Assembly (NCBI GenBank): GCA_934047225.1
Contig: OW204004.1
Location: 4,902,401 to 4,966,400 of the forward strand
Origin: Ypsolopha sequella
Lineage: Eukaryota > Arthropoda > Insecta > Lepidoptera > Ypsolophidae
Length of the DNA: 64,000 nt
Direction: 5' to 3'
Shown: piece after piece, positions 1 through 10,445 of the stretch
Layout: the number at the start of each line of letters is the position of its first letter
Position numbering within the stretch: position 1 is the first letter of the stretch
The notes under the pieces: model-generated
Database searches by the model: none
Told to the model about the DNA's origin: nothing
The model's input: the letters and a program-made list of their open reading frames with translations, nothing else
Position numbers and translations under genes: made by a program

Positions 1-241
1 GTCTGAAATTGGGTACTTCCCTAAAAATCAAATCAGCGACTCTTTATCAAATGTCAAAATGCCCCGATACTATGAAATTTGTATGAGGTTTTACATTATG
101 ACGTCACAGTTTTCTGTGATCAAACTGCTTTCTTTTTTCTTAGTTTTTAGCAATTATAAAATTGTCAAACCCTCAAAAAAATCCTGATTCCAATTAACAC
201 CTGAAAAAAGATTCATAACTTGATTTGTCATTCTGATACTG

Positions 242-930
242 CTTACAATGCCGAGGAGAAAACGACCTTACATAGGTCGTCGTAGTCGATCGAATGTGCG
301 ACGAGCTACCTCACGCGCTAATCGCACTGATGACCAGCGAGAGACTGATAATGATAACAGTCGTATTAGTATGGCAGATTTGCATTCTAGAGTGAATTAC
401 AATGAAGTGGATAATAGGCATAGAATGGAACGAGTTCGGGCACATCGATCACAACAGCAGCGAGCATGGGAAAATGAAATTTGATCGATTCCGCAGAATA
501 TGTCAATCATTTGTCAACATTGTAAAGCTTAAAATACAGCGGTGAATTTGCAGGATTATGTTGTGCTGGTGGTAAAGTAAAATTGCCACAATTAGTCCCA
601 CCACCTGATCCATTAGACTCATTAGTTTTTGGGATGGTTGATTAATTGATTACAGGTGCTGAAACCAACAAAAAAGTCAGTGCTATGAATTTTTATTCAA
701 ACAGAATCCGTGAAGGTGAAGTAAATCACATTTTGATGTGTCACGGCTTTTTCATCAGTTTGCAGTTGCCATGTATGTCAAAATTGAGACTGAACGATTG
801 ACGTACATCCGTCTAAACCAACAGCAGCTTCGATCTGAAGAGTATATTCATCTTCGCGATGCTATTAATGCCGATGGCAATGCAAACAAAAGCATTTGGG
901 TATATTTGTTGTTACTAATACATATATGTC
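242..930 (+). pseudogene. Helitron Rep/helicase N-terminal remnant
   Basis: Three pieces on the plus strand match the N-terminal part of insect Helitron Rep/helicase proteins. They are a basic start at 248-484 (MPRRKRPYIGRRSRS), a short segment near 560-620 reading GKVKLPQLVPPPDPL, and 738-890 containing AMYVKIETERLTYIRLNQQQ and YIHLRDAINADGNANK. The last piece is the typical Helitron-like N-terminal domain. Frames differ and stops separate the pieces, and no Rep HUH motif or helicase follows, so this is a decayed 5' fragment. In an intact element the protein would nick and unwind DNA for rolling-circle transposition. The family call is firm from the third segment; the exact limits are not. 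Confidence 0.8.
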
Positions 931-1890
931 TGAAATAATATTCAATATGATACAATTCAAATATTTTTATTAAAGATATATAAATCAACCTTTACGGTAG
1001 GAACCATATTTTCTAAAATTTTCGCGATTGACACCTGAATCGGCAACATATCAATTAATCTAACAGCAAATGCGAACCATGCTTGCTAAAGATGTCTTGA
1101 CTTGCGTCGCCAGGACTTGACGGCGTGGCGGAAGGCCTCGGTGACTCGGACAAATCTGGTAAAACCAGAATATTGCCGATGTTGTCCTTTCGTTCATTTC
1201 AATCCTTTAGTTCATCGGCAGTTAAATTAAATTCCTGAAAATGTTATTCCTTCAGATGATGACACAGATGATGATGATGATAGCATTGTTGAGACGAACT
1301 TCGGTTTTAATAACAGTTGTTGTTTCACTCGATTTTTTTTGTTCCTTAGCCCTATTAATTCGTATTATTCGGCTCAAATTGTGACCGCACTTTGTTCAAA
1401 ACTTGAAGGTATCAGCGGTTATTGTGAAACATTCGTCGCATCTTTACAATTGTTTTGTGCAACTAGGACAGGTACTTCTGTTGTTCTGCCGTTCAATCCA
1501 CTTTTTACAAAAGGGACAATGCATTGTTAAAAGTTAACTATAACTTCTGAAAAATAGTTTTGAAATATCAATTATATTTTCTTGGAAAGTTCGGTGACAG
1601 TGACACTGACAGTCAGTGTTGGCAGGTTACTATTACGTTTAGTAATGTGGCGTAATCGATACAGATAAAAAAAATAGGCTGGTACCTTATTTGTTAATAT
1701 AAGTGTCTATAATCTAATATAATGTCTCATGCAAAATAATTATGAACATTAAGCTGGACATGTGTGCTTGATATGCCCACTCTTTCCGCCCACTATGGAG
1801 CCGATACTTAGACTATCTGATGATGCCTTTATAAAGCTGCCGGCTCTGAAATACATACATATGGTTTATATTAATAGGTAAGTGATACGA
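931..1890. other. Non-coding stretch downstream of Helitron fragment
   Basis: No convincing coding sequence. It holds an acidic low-complexity GATGATGAT stretch near 1257-1290 and a short run of nested inverted words around 1595-1625 (gtgacagtgacactgacagt). It probably belongs to the decayed Helitron body, because a Helitron-like 3' end follows. Confidence 0.4.
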
Positions 1891-1910
1891 AGTTCACCGG
1901 GTCAGCTAGT
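1891..1910 (+). repeat. Possible Helitron 3' terminus
   Basis: The sequence AGTTCACCGGGTCAGCTAG ends in CTAG followed by T, as Helitron 3' ends do (CTRR, insertion before T). It lies 1 kb downstream of the Rep remnant on the same strand. The upstream hairpin is weak, so this is suggestive only. Confidence 0.45.
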
Positions 1911-2901
1911 AATGCCATAAAATGCAGTGTCCGATAGTCAGGATACAGAGTCCGATGTTGATAATTTTCACTGTTTTTCACAGAATTTAAGAGAGGTGTC
2001 CCAGGATTTTCGTAAAATCCCTGAAGCTGCCACCAATGTTATACTGGAGTTCCCAAAAGACTTAAAAAAAAAAACTAAATTTTACCACGAACACTTTATT
2101 GAAATTAAAACATTAGAACTTAAAGAAAATATGAAAATGGAAAATAGGTAGTATTAAAATCGGTAGATGTGAATGCGACGGAGGTTTCAGTGGAACTGAC
2201 TGGAAAGAGGGAATATGAATCTACTTGAAACTGATAAAATGCTGGCTAAGTGAAATATTTTAATGATAGGGTTGATTTGGGTACATACTTGAGGTATAAC
2301 AAGATCATTTTGCAAACGAAAACAAGTTCTGACAAAAAAAAGTGATAATTAAAAAAAATACAAATAATCCTAATGATATAACATTATCCCATCGTCAAGG
2401 TCGAAGCCTTACAATTTTAATATAAAACTAACAATTTAACAATAATAATAAAACATGTATGCATGGTACAACATGTCGCAGGTAAATAATTATCAAAGTC
2501 GACAAGTGAAGCGAGGTGGGAGCCTCAGAATACAGAACAAACCAGAAACCGCATTCAATCACATCTGTACGCAGCGTACTGTGTCCGAAAGCAAAACTTT
2601 CCGCTCCCCGCCTACCGCACTTCCTACCCACGTGGTGTTGCAAACGCAAGTGCAATTTACCGCTGTTGGGGTAAAATTAATATGTCGTAAGCTCTTCTAT
2701 GGTATTAATATGTTGTAAGCACTTACTGATATCTAAAGGTGATAAAATGGTTTTATAAAAATAAAAAACTGTATCTATACATAAATCAAATATATTTGTA
2801 AAAAACTTTTAAATTATTTAACGTACATTTTTAACATTATAAATATGCAGGTAGCCTAGTTTTTCAAAACAATAAGTATTTAGTAACTGTTTTACTCACA
2901 T
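1911..2901. other. Unassigned stretch with two small open frames
   Basis: An open frame at 1927-2151 (acidic start SDSQDTESDVDNFH, lysine-rich end) is preceded by an AG and could be an exon, but I do not recognise it. 2455-2718 is also open on both strands without a known motif; its GC content is higher than the flanks. This may contain the 3' end of the P-element-like unit that follows. Nothing else is visible. Confidence 0.3.
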
Positions 2902-3954
2902 TTAGATACCTTTTTGTTGCGTAAGTTTATTGTAATATTGCCTTTTAGACTCGGCACTAATGCGAAGAGTTTTACATTTTGATAAATAATGTAATCTTAT
3001 GTCTAGATATTTTTCAATGACCGCTCTTATGAGGTGATTCCTATGAATTCGACCATTTACATGATTATCATCAGATAAAAACAAATTATTTTTTCCAATA
3101 AACTCTTTAAAAATTTCGAGTACAATTCGTAGATGTTGTTTATTTGAAGAAATTACAAAATCTTCTCGAGCATTTCTCCTTACATGGGATTCACATGTAC
3201 AACACACACTATAAACATTTTCAGATGGAAAGCAAAGTCCACCTCTATTCTTTAAAGCAATTAGTCTGTGAAACCACAGGACATTTGAGGTGATCATGGC
3301 ATCAATACAAAATTGGCGTTTGATCGTTTTCGTAAGATAATGTACGACAGACCCAGCTATGTAGCCTACGACATATTTAGTCACATCATGTAGCTCAGGT
3401 AATTCCGAAGATAATAATTTCACAATATTGTCACTACTGCTGCTATCGATCGTCGATTGGTTTAAATCATCAACCTCTTGGTCATCGTTATCTAACCGTT
3501 GTGACTCCGTTGTGGTATTTATCACTATCGTTGAGGACGAACAATTCAGTACCGCTATATTCTCTAAGGGTATACAATTCCCACTGTCAGACGCTTTTAT
3601 TTCTAAATGACATAATAGTTTGCGATAAATTCCTTTGAATTGCTTTGCATTCGGATTGTTGTTATGGCCACCATGCATTCTAATCGTACCAAAAAATAAT
3701 TATAAGTGGTCTTGACTACAATTATATGTAGGTATAAAAACAAGCATGTTCTCAGTCTCAATTACATTTCTATATAGTGACTTTAAACTTTCAATACCTA
3801 TAAGTATTCCGAGAAAACCAGTTTTGATATTGCATTCTAGAATTGGTTTGTAATTTTTAATTATTATTTGCACATTTTTCCCGTCCTGATTAATTTTTCT
3901 TTTCGTAGCATTTTTTATTTTTAAGTTATAGATGTAAGTTTTCATTAATTCCAA
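2902..3954 (-). pseudogene. P-element/THAP9-like transposase, C-terminal part
   Basis: Two minus-strand segments share one frame: 3700-3954 (TGFLGILIGIESLKSLYRN, ending SQDHL) and 2902-3678 (MHGGHNNNPNAKQF onward, then YVVGYIAGSVVHYL and LKNRGGLCFPSENVY). Both match the C-terminal region of P-element/THAP9-type transposases, the part after the GTP-binding insertion. A single TAA at about 3697-3699 separates them in frame, replacing a codon in the conserved stretch after SQDHL. The junction with the upstream segment near 3950 is out of frame, which means a frameshift or an unrecognised intron. The protein would be a nuclear DNA transposase. As it stands it is not expected to be functional. Confidence 0.8.
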
Positions 3955-5240
3955 GAATGTAAGTATTTTGATATCTTTGCATACTCTCTACAAAATTCTA
4001 CAGCTGTAGCTACGCTTTCACTCAAAACTTGACTAGCAAGCTTTACCTTCATTACATTGTTACGAAACATAATATGCCTACGTGTAAGCTTGTTTGCAAA
4101 ATGTAGTCCTTCGTTTTCTTGAGTTTTGTTTAGCTCGCACAAAAGGTCCCAATCGATTTCGCTGTCATTTTCATCTAAGAATACTTTTTTTGATTCCCAG
4201 TTATTTCGCACGAGTTTGAACATATGGACGGGATCCAAAAATACAACGATATCGGATTTATCGACAGGGTGTTTAAACACGGTCTTTAACTCATTTTTGG
4301 GATAAATTTTACACCCTAGAAGTTTCATCACCGTCAAATTGGTTGAATGTCCATCAAAAGTTAGGGATGCTACTTTGATACCAGCATCATGGCATTTAAT
4401 AAGACACAACTTAATTAAATTAACTTTTTGCGCGGCATTTAAACCATGCACCAAAAAATATCCAAGCGGTAATTTGAAGTGTTCATTAATACCATTAATT
4501 AATAATACGTAAGCTTCCGAGGCTAATGTTTGGCAATTTTCTGAGGCACCGGTCCCCATATCGACATATCCACAATTTTTTTTTCAATCCCACAAGCTCT
4601 GGCGTCTGATAGACATCTCATCAGCCATGAGAGAACAAATTATTTTACGCTCTGACGCCGATGCAGCCTTTTCCTTTAAAGCCAAAAATGATTCCTCTGA
4701 GAATCCAGGTTCTCCACTCACATTGGAGTACCATTTTGACAATGTTTTAGGGTGAGGAAGGCAAGTGTCAAACCTTGCTCTCACGTAGTTATAAGCAGTC
4801 GGCGAAAGGAAATTTAATGTAAGACAAAACTTTTTTATGTTGGCTGTGTACTTAGTTTTTTTCTTTTTTAGTACGTTTTTTTTGTAAACGTTATTGAAAA
4901 TATCGGCTGCTACAACATTTGTAGAAAGTAGCTCATAAGCATCATCATTAACATATCGATTTTTTTTTAAGTTTCTTAGTATGTTCTTTAAAGACTCATT
5001 TCTATTTTCCAAGCGCCTGTTTTTTTGCTGCAAAGTTTTTATTTTTCGAACGTGCTTTACACAAACCATATGTTTACGGAGTAATTGAGCTTTCAATTTA
5101 ACTTTCCTTGGGGTGTCAAACACAGAATTTGAATCGGAAATATCCACACTGCTTATCCCTGAATTTGATCGTATAGGCGATTCTGTTGGACATTCTAATT
5201 GTGTATTCAGAAAAAAAAAACAAAATCTTAAAGTAATCAT
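3945..5240 (-). pseudogene. P-element/THAP9-like transposase, catalytic part
   Basis: 4584-5240 encodes a basic coiled region, then the transposase N-terminal domain (FCLTLNFLSPTAYNYVRARF, LPHPKTLSKWY, then LMADEMSIRRQ). 3945-4559 continues in the same frame with the RNase H-like region (VASLTFDGHSTNLT) and the GTP-binding insertion motif (FLDPVHMFKLVRNNW). Only one TGA, at about 4582-4584, separates the two. The Asp of ADEMSIR and the Asp of TFDG fit the expected catalytic residues of the family. An intron probably joins this segment to the THAP exons, with a candidate acceptor near 5195. The damage is light: one stop here, one further stop and one frame change downstream. Confidence 0.85.
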
Positions 5241-5443
5241 ATCAAAAGATAATTAAACTCATTTTATAGGTACATTTGAAAATGCTTACAGTTGAGCTGT
5301 GAGCTTCAGATGTTTTCATTTCCACGCTCTTTTCTGACTTTCTTGGAATAAAGGCCAAATTCTGTAACAGTATTACAACATTCTCAAATAACCTCTTAAG
5401 TATCTAAACTAATATGTATGATTATAACAAAAATAAACAGAAC

Positions 5444-6320
5444 CTTGTTTGGAAAAGCTTCTTTCTTAAGTTTTTTCAGACCACTTTTCGTGTACTGGAA
5501 ATATTGCTCTTCAAAGTGTGCTGAACAAATAACGCTCCATTTTGAAGGTTTCCAATTTTCATCAACCCGTGCCTTTTGAATTATCTTCATCCAATAACTT
5601 TTCCTTTTTTCATCAGCAGGAAAGCTAAAATTTACAAGTTTACAATTTATTATATTTTTCAGTACAATATTGTAGACCGCCTTTGTGGTCGAGTGGTAGA
5701 ACTCTCGCCTGATAATACAGAGGTCGTGGGTTCAATCCCTGTGGTGCACATTCAGTTGTGTTCGGTCTGCGTGCTTCGGAAGGCACGATAAGCAGTTGGT
5801 CCATTTGTGCCCGAAGTACGGCGATAGGGCTCACCAGTCACCACCCATCACGTCTGGGACGAAATAATTGTCGGTGAAATGCGGGTGTACCAAGCGTGAA
5901 CTACGTTCATACTTGGTATCACCTCTGACACCCCCTCGGGGTTTCATGTCGTCATTAAAACTATTAAATGTAAATAAACAAATCATTTAGTTATTTTACA
6001 AAACAGTTGTTTGAACAACGTTTGGCAATTTTGCATCATCTACTTAATAAGCGGCGTTTGAAATTGATTACTTATTGAAATTTGTTTAATATGCGGCGTT
6101 GCATGATATAAAAAAAAATAGGGTAAATAAATCCACTAAAAGTTGGCAACACTCACAAAATGGATGGCATAATTTCTATCACAAATATGTACAGTAAATA
6201 AATTCATTATTTTAATAAGACGATTAGTAAATGTAATACTTACCGATGAAATGTAACCTGATCGGGGTTCTTGTTTTTTGCAGTTGGATTGCGGCAATCA
6301 GTTTGTGTTATGGTGCTCAT
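5444..6320 (-). pseudogene. THAP zinc-finger exons of the P-element-like gene
   Basis: Exon 1 (6320-6244) starts MSTITQTDCRNPTAKNKN and ends at a GTAAGT donor in phase 2. Exon 2 (5624-5444) follows a TTTTAG acceptor in the matching phase and reads FPADEKRKSYWMKIIQKARV, then WSVICSAHFEEQYF, ending at a GT donor. Together they form a THAP DNA-binding domain (C2CH zinc finger) as found at the N-terminus of P-element transposases. The first zinc cysteine appears replaced by Gln (ITQTDC), which would weaken the finger. The intron between the exons carries a SINE. The phase match and correct order with the transposase body downstream support one original gene. Confidence 0.8.
5675..5965 (+). repeat. 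tRNA-derived SINE
   Basis: The left part is a tRNA-like head with a box A (TGGTCGAGTGG, 5686-5696) and a box B (GGTTCAATCCC, 5729-5739) at tRNA-gene spacing. A tRNA-unrelated body follows, with a 3' tail of short A-rich repeats near 5955. It lies in the intron between the THAP exons, in reverse orientation to the gene. It is not a functional tRNA gene, because no closed cloverleaf follows box B. Confidence 0.75.
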
Positions 6321-6468
6321 TGCAGAGCATTGCTTGAAAATTGCCAGTGTACCCACTTGACCTTCGATCTTGGCTTCATCACCGTAGAACTCTTTAACGA
6401 ATGACAGCACATAACTCGAGATTGATAGCAGGAAGCTATTCAAATATAGCTACTTATACTCACTTGAA

Positions 6469-6985
6469 CTTCGTTTCATATTAAAACCACGTTTGCAAGA
6501 ACTACCCATATTTCACAATTTAACCCAGCAACACTAAAAAATGTGAAATAAAATAAACTTTTAACAAAAAATAGCAACCGACTTCAATAGTAACAGCAGT
6601 CATTCACTAAAAAGTTAATAATAATTCTATAAAGACCGATGGTACCGAAGCAACACTTTTGCCGACTTCTTTCTTCCTGAAACATTATGTTATCTAGAAG
6701 TCGGCGTTCTTATATTGGTTTTTATGTTGCTATATCGTAGGAAATACGCCGACTTCTAGATAACATAATGTTTCAGGAAGAAAGAAGTCGGCAAAAGTGT
6801 TGCTTCGGTACCATCGGTCTTTATAGAATTATTATTAACTTTTTAGTGAATGACTGCTGTTACTATTGAAGTCGGTTGCTATTTTTTTGTTAAAAGTTTA
6901 TTTTATTTCACATTTTTTAGTGTTGCTGGGTTAAATTGTGAAATATGGGTAGTTCTTGCAAACGTGGTTTTAATATGAAACGAAG
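6469..6985. repeat. Near-perfect 517-bp palindrome
   Basis: The arm 6469-6706 is the reverse complement of 6747-6985, around a 40-bp centre. By eye the arms differ by a single T in a homopolymer. The outer end of the left arm is CTTCGTTTCATA. No target duplication is visible at the ends. The left arm borders the P-element-like gene's 5' side and the right arm borders the DUF7869-like remnant. It could be a fold-back MITE, a recent inverted duplication or an assembly artefact. Confidence 0.9.
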
Positions 6986-7038
6986 GCGCGGCCACACAAG
7001 CAAGGCGCAAGTTGTTTCCCGAAATAAAAATACATAAC

Positions 7039-7935
7039 TTACTCAATTTCAGCAACTTGATCTGAAACTGGCAAGTTTAGCCATAAGCTTTGTCTATTAT
7101 CCGGCATTGACATTAAAAGTTGATTGATGATGCCGTTTTTGGTCAATTCCGATATACCTCTGGGACATGATTTTTTCACAAATTCAGGAAAAGATCTCCA
7201 TTTAACGTACTTCATCTGAAGAAAGTCCAACATATGGAAAAGTTCATCATTATGATTCTTCTTGTACTGCGGCGTGAGCTCACCTCTTTTGGCCTTTATT
7301 TCCATTATATCCTTAAGATATACCCTTGGTTCATATTTGCGTAATTTGTGTTGCGAAGAAAGGTCAATATAATTATATTTTGACTTGTGAAACGTGTATT
7401 ATACATACCTACTTTGCAAAATAAACTTTTTGAATTTTGAATTTTAAATAGAAATCGTCGATTTCCATTATTGTGACGATGTTTTTTCCGGAGTTCGCTT
7501 TCTGCACCGCATCAACAAAGTCAGCAAAATCGTAAACTTTCTTCTTTCTTTGTAAGGCCAGTTCTACTTGATGGTGAAAGCTATCCGCGGACATAAAAGT
7601 GTGACCGGGCTCAAAGTACTTCAAAGTGATGGTGTCTGCCTTAATTTGTGTACTGTTTATAATGTACATCAAAAAACTTAAAACAGCCCAGTTTTTATTT
7701 TGAGATGAACAATTTATCCATCCATAATACGAAGTGTGTAGCATCTCGTTTATATAACAAAAACGATTTCAATGTAGATATGATATCTTCCTGTTTTCTT
7801 CCAGAGGAAGCTTCATTCCAGACGGCTGCGTAAGGGACATTACCTTCTGTAGAAGATCCCAGAGGTACAAAGCTTTCGTTGAAGGCGATGATATGTGGAC
7901 AAACAGTATATTACTGAGCTCAGAACAATAATAGG
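7039..7935 (-). pseudogene. DUF7869-like transposon gene remnant
   Basis: Minus-strand segments read, in order: 7935-7745 (VPYAAVWNEASSGRKQED), 7744-7409 (SSQNKNWAVLSF, then FEPGHTFMSADSFHHQVE and KVYDFADFVDAVQ) and 7305-7039 (DELFHMLDFLQMKYVKW). A GTAGGT donor after 7409-7744 and a possible GTAAGT donor near 7039 suggest the last two are exons. The QNKNW and GHTFMSAD words resemble the DUF7869-type, RNase H-like proteins that recur as multicopy genes in insects and cnidarians. The exact element type is unknown to me. The N-terminal part is missing on this side. Confidence 0.6.
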
Positions 7936-8867
7936 CAAGAAACACAGTCTCATACTAAGTTCTCGCTCGAATCCGTCCGATAGTAACTATACAAACCTAC
8001 ATGGTATATGTACACATTACATAAATCAAACAGGGTACAAGTTCGAAATTAACTCTAGGATTTTCAACCGTAGACGGATACAAACAAGAACCACTTTAGT
8101 TTGTCACTGCAGATTAGTTGAATGCCGACGTCGTCCGAGAAGAAAGTATGTCGGTGGAGCCGCAACATTTAATAAACCAAAATATTTTTTGAAGTTTTTG
8201 GTTTGGGAATCCGTCTATGCAAAAATTATTTTGTAATGTTTATTTTATATTTGCTTCAAATATATTAATTTTATACGGGATGTAACCAAACTGCTATTAT
8301 TTACTAATACATAAGAGAATTGGAGTTCTGTTTATAAAGAGCATGGTTAAGTTTTTTGGGCAATGTGGGGCAATATAATAAGTGGAATACTATATTATTT
8401 ATGTGGTTTCATTTAATGATTGTGGTTTCGTGGACATATCTTAAAAACTACTGAACTGACTGAGTTCAAAGTTTGCAACTGGAGACAAAATAAGGGTGAT
8501 ATAAAAAGAAGCATAATTATACACAGATTACAACTAAATTAATATAATCCTTTTTAGGACATTCTATCGAAAGTCTTCTTTGAATGTGTACATATGGTGT
8601 ATGTAAATGAAATGCTGTTTTCAAATAATAAATCGCTTTTATTTTTAAAACAGTAGTGTTAACAAATCTTATCGTTTTTATCTTTGTATTTAGGAAAAAA
8701 AAAATAGGTCAATCAGTAAATTGTACAAAAAATATTATTATCTTCAAAAATGTCATTCAGAATCAACTATTTTCAGTCTCTTCACAGGTTCTCAACAATG
8801 TGAGCTTATTTATTTCATCTTTTTGCAGTTTTTCAAATAGGCCTCTGGTCCCAATATTTGAATTGAG
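7936..8867. other. Unassigned AT-rich stretch
   Basis: An open frame at 7895-8236 on the plus strand has a basic centre (RRRIQTRT, ECRRRPRRKYVGG) but matches no family I recognise. The rest is AT-rich with no supported gene. Its right part may belong to the same decayed element as 8868-9297. Confidence 0.3.
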
Positions 8868-9297
8868 AAGATGAATTAACTTGGTCCGATTTATATGTTT
8901 CTTTAGCTGTTTCCAGTATTTTATTATGTTTGTTGCTACTCAATATTACAATTTTGCAGCGAGCTGGTTTCGCCTTATTCGGGTCTGGGTTTTTCTGAGT
9001 TTTCTGAGTCTGGTTGTTTTCCTTTGATATTAGATATTAGACTTCTGGTCTTTAAGTTGGCTTGTATCAGGTTTCGGTGTAGTTTGTTAATGTTGAATAT
9101 TATTTAGAACATTAATAGTAACCGAGTTGCTTGAATAGCCTCCATTTTATCTATAAATTTAACTTGATCCCGGAGGTTTACGATAAATGTTTGATGACTT
9201 TAACATACTTTTTACATACGGTGACATGACCCTTGAGTTTTATACGATGTACACTTTTATTTTATTTTGCCTTAAGGCCGTTGTGTTTACACAGATT
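8868..9297 (-). pseudogene. Unidentified coding remnant next to BEL insertion
   Basis: On the minus strand 9062-8868 is open and reads PNKAKPARCKIVILSSNKHN and SDQVNSSSQFKYWDQRPI, with coding-like composition. It ends at a stop and I cannot name a family. It lies directly beyond the BEL insertion site, so it should be contiguous with the sequence at 16644 and may be part of the SANT/Ulp1-type element found there. Confidence 0.3.
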
Positions 9298-9302
9298 GCT
9301 AA

Positions 9303-9875
9303 TGTATGATAAAGGGTGATATTAGCAGCTGGAACAGGGGCCCATAAGCTGTCCCAGATCTATATTCTACAAATATCTTATATTCTACAAAAGTATACAA
9401 AATTTTCTACCAGAAATGTTCACTTGATGACGTCACCAGCTAGTCCTCGCACGAACCCTTTCAGCACGTGGACTCCAAGGCGTTCCGGTGTTGTGGCACG
9501 TGGTTCACCTTCCACGAAGAATCTAAACACGACCCACCTACCCCGGGATGCATCCAAACCCAGAAGAAAAGGTAATTGACAAGTCCACTTGTCGGTAACC
9601 GCGTGTTCAGGTTATGTCGCACACACACAGGAAATACACTAAAGATGGTCTTCACACCAAAATATCGTCAGACCCTGGCTGAATAATGTTTTTTAAGATG
9701 TCCACATCAATTCTATATTTATTTACCATTAATTTTATAAAAGTTAAGAAAAAACCTTCCGATCATCGGAATGGCGTCCAAGCAAGAGAGCGCAGTGTTA
9801 CCACACACTAAAAACAAAACCGTCGACCGAACACTCGACAGATGCGTTCTAAAAATATACATTTTATTCATAACA
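9303..9875 (-). repeat. BEL/Pao 3' LTR
   Basis: This is the 3' LTR with respect to the minus-strand element, 573 bp, beginning TGTATGATAAAG on the plus strand and ending ATAACA. It matches 16066-16638 without indels. A plus-strand open frame inside it, present in both LTRs, is an accident of LTR sequence. Confidence 0.95.
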
Positions 9876-9890
9876 TCCCCCCGCTCCGGG
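9876..9890 (-). promoter_or_regulatory. Polypurine tract of BEL/Pao element
   Basis: On the minus strand the bases directly upstream of the 3' LTR read GGAGCGGGGGGA, a purine-only run in the position expected for the plus-strand primer of reverse transcription. Confidence 0.7.
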
Positions 9891-9911
9891 CGGAGTAATC
9901 AGACCGCTAGC

Positions 9912-10445
9912 TCATACAACCGGGAGACGAGAGAGAGTTGTCATGGCTCGTCGCAAAATCGAACCTTCGACCAACACCTCTGCGACGCGTGGAGTTCCGT
10001 CTCCGCCAAAAATCAATTTTAATATACGGCCCCGGCGCCAGAACAAGGATGGCAAATTCATATCCTTCAAAAGAACTAAATCTCCTTCCCTAGGAGGCTC
10101 AGTCCTGTCTGTCCACTTTACCCTTTGCTGCAACAGATGCAGATACTCAACCGACCATCGATTCCAGAAGTCCTGGCCCATTTGTTGCAACATTTGAAAA
10201 CGTATGTTCGTATGTTCTCCCTTCCAGGGGTATTCCGGCAAGGCAGTGAGCGGCTGCCCAATCAAGAAATGGCCAGGAGTGAGGACCTCGAGGTCGTTTG
10301 GATCAGAAGACAGGGGACAGAGAGGACGAGAATTTAGGACCGCTTCCACTTTACAAAATACAGTGGCAAGCTCCTCAAAAGTTAAAGACTGTTTCCCCAA
10401 TAACGCGGCGGAGGTGGGTCTTCGCCGACTTGACGGCAGCTTCAA
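9912..10445 (-). pseudogene. BEL/Pao integrase C-terminal segment
   Basis: This holds the end of the integrase: the helix after the catalytic Glu (LTFEELATVFCKVEAVLNSR), the LTPGHFLIGQPL motif, and a C-terminal domain (VKWTDRTEPPREGDLVLLKD) that is typical of BEL/Pao Pol. It is in a different frame from the upstream integrase segment. The switch falls at a short run of C on the plus strand (10395-10398), which suggests a 1-bp length change. The segment ends at a stop just inside the 3' LTR side. Confidence 0.9.

Noticed and set aside
1927..2151. Small acidic gene
   Set aside because: Open for 74 codons but no recognisable family and no clear start; left as unassigned.
5675..5770. tRNA gene
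   Set aside because: Box A and box B are present but the acceptor stem does not close and a SINE body follows.
9316..9579. Open frame in the LTR (also at 16079)
   Set aside because: Present in both LTRs, opposite to the element's genes, no motif.
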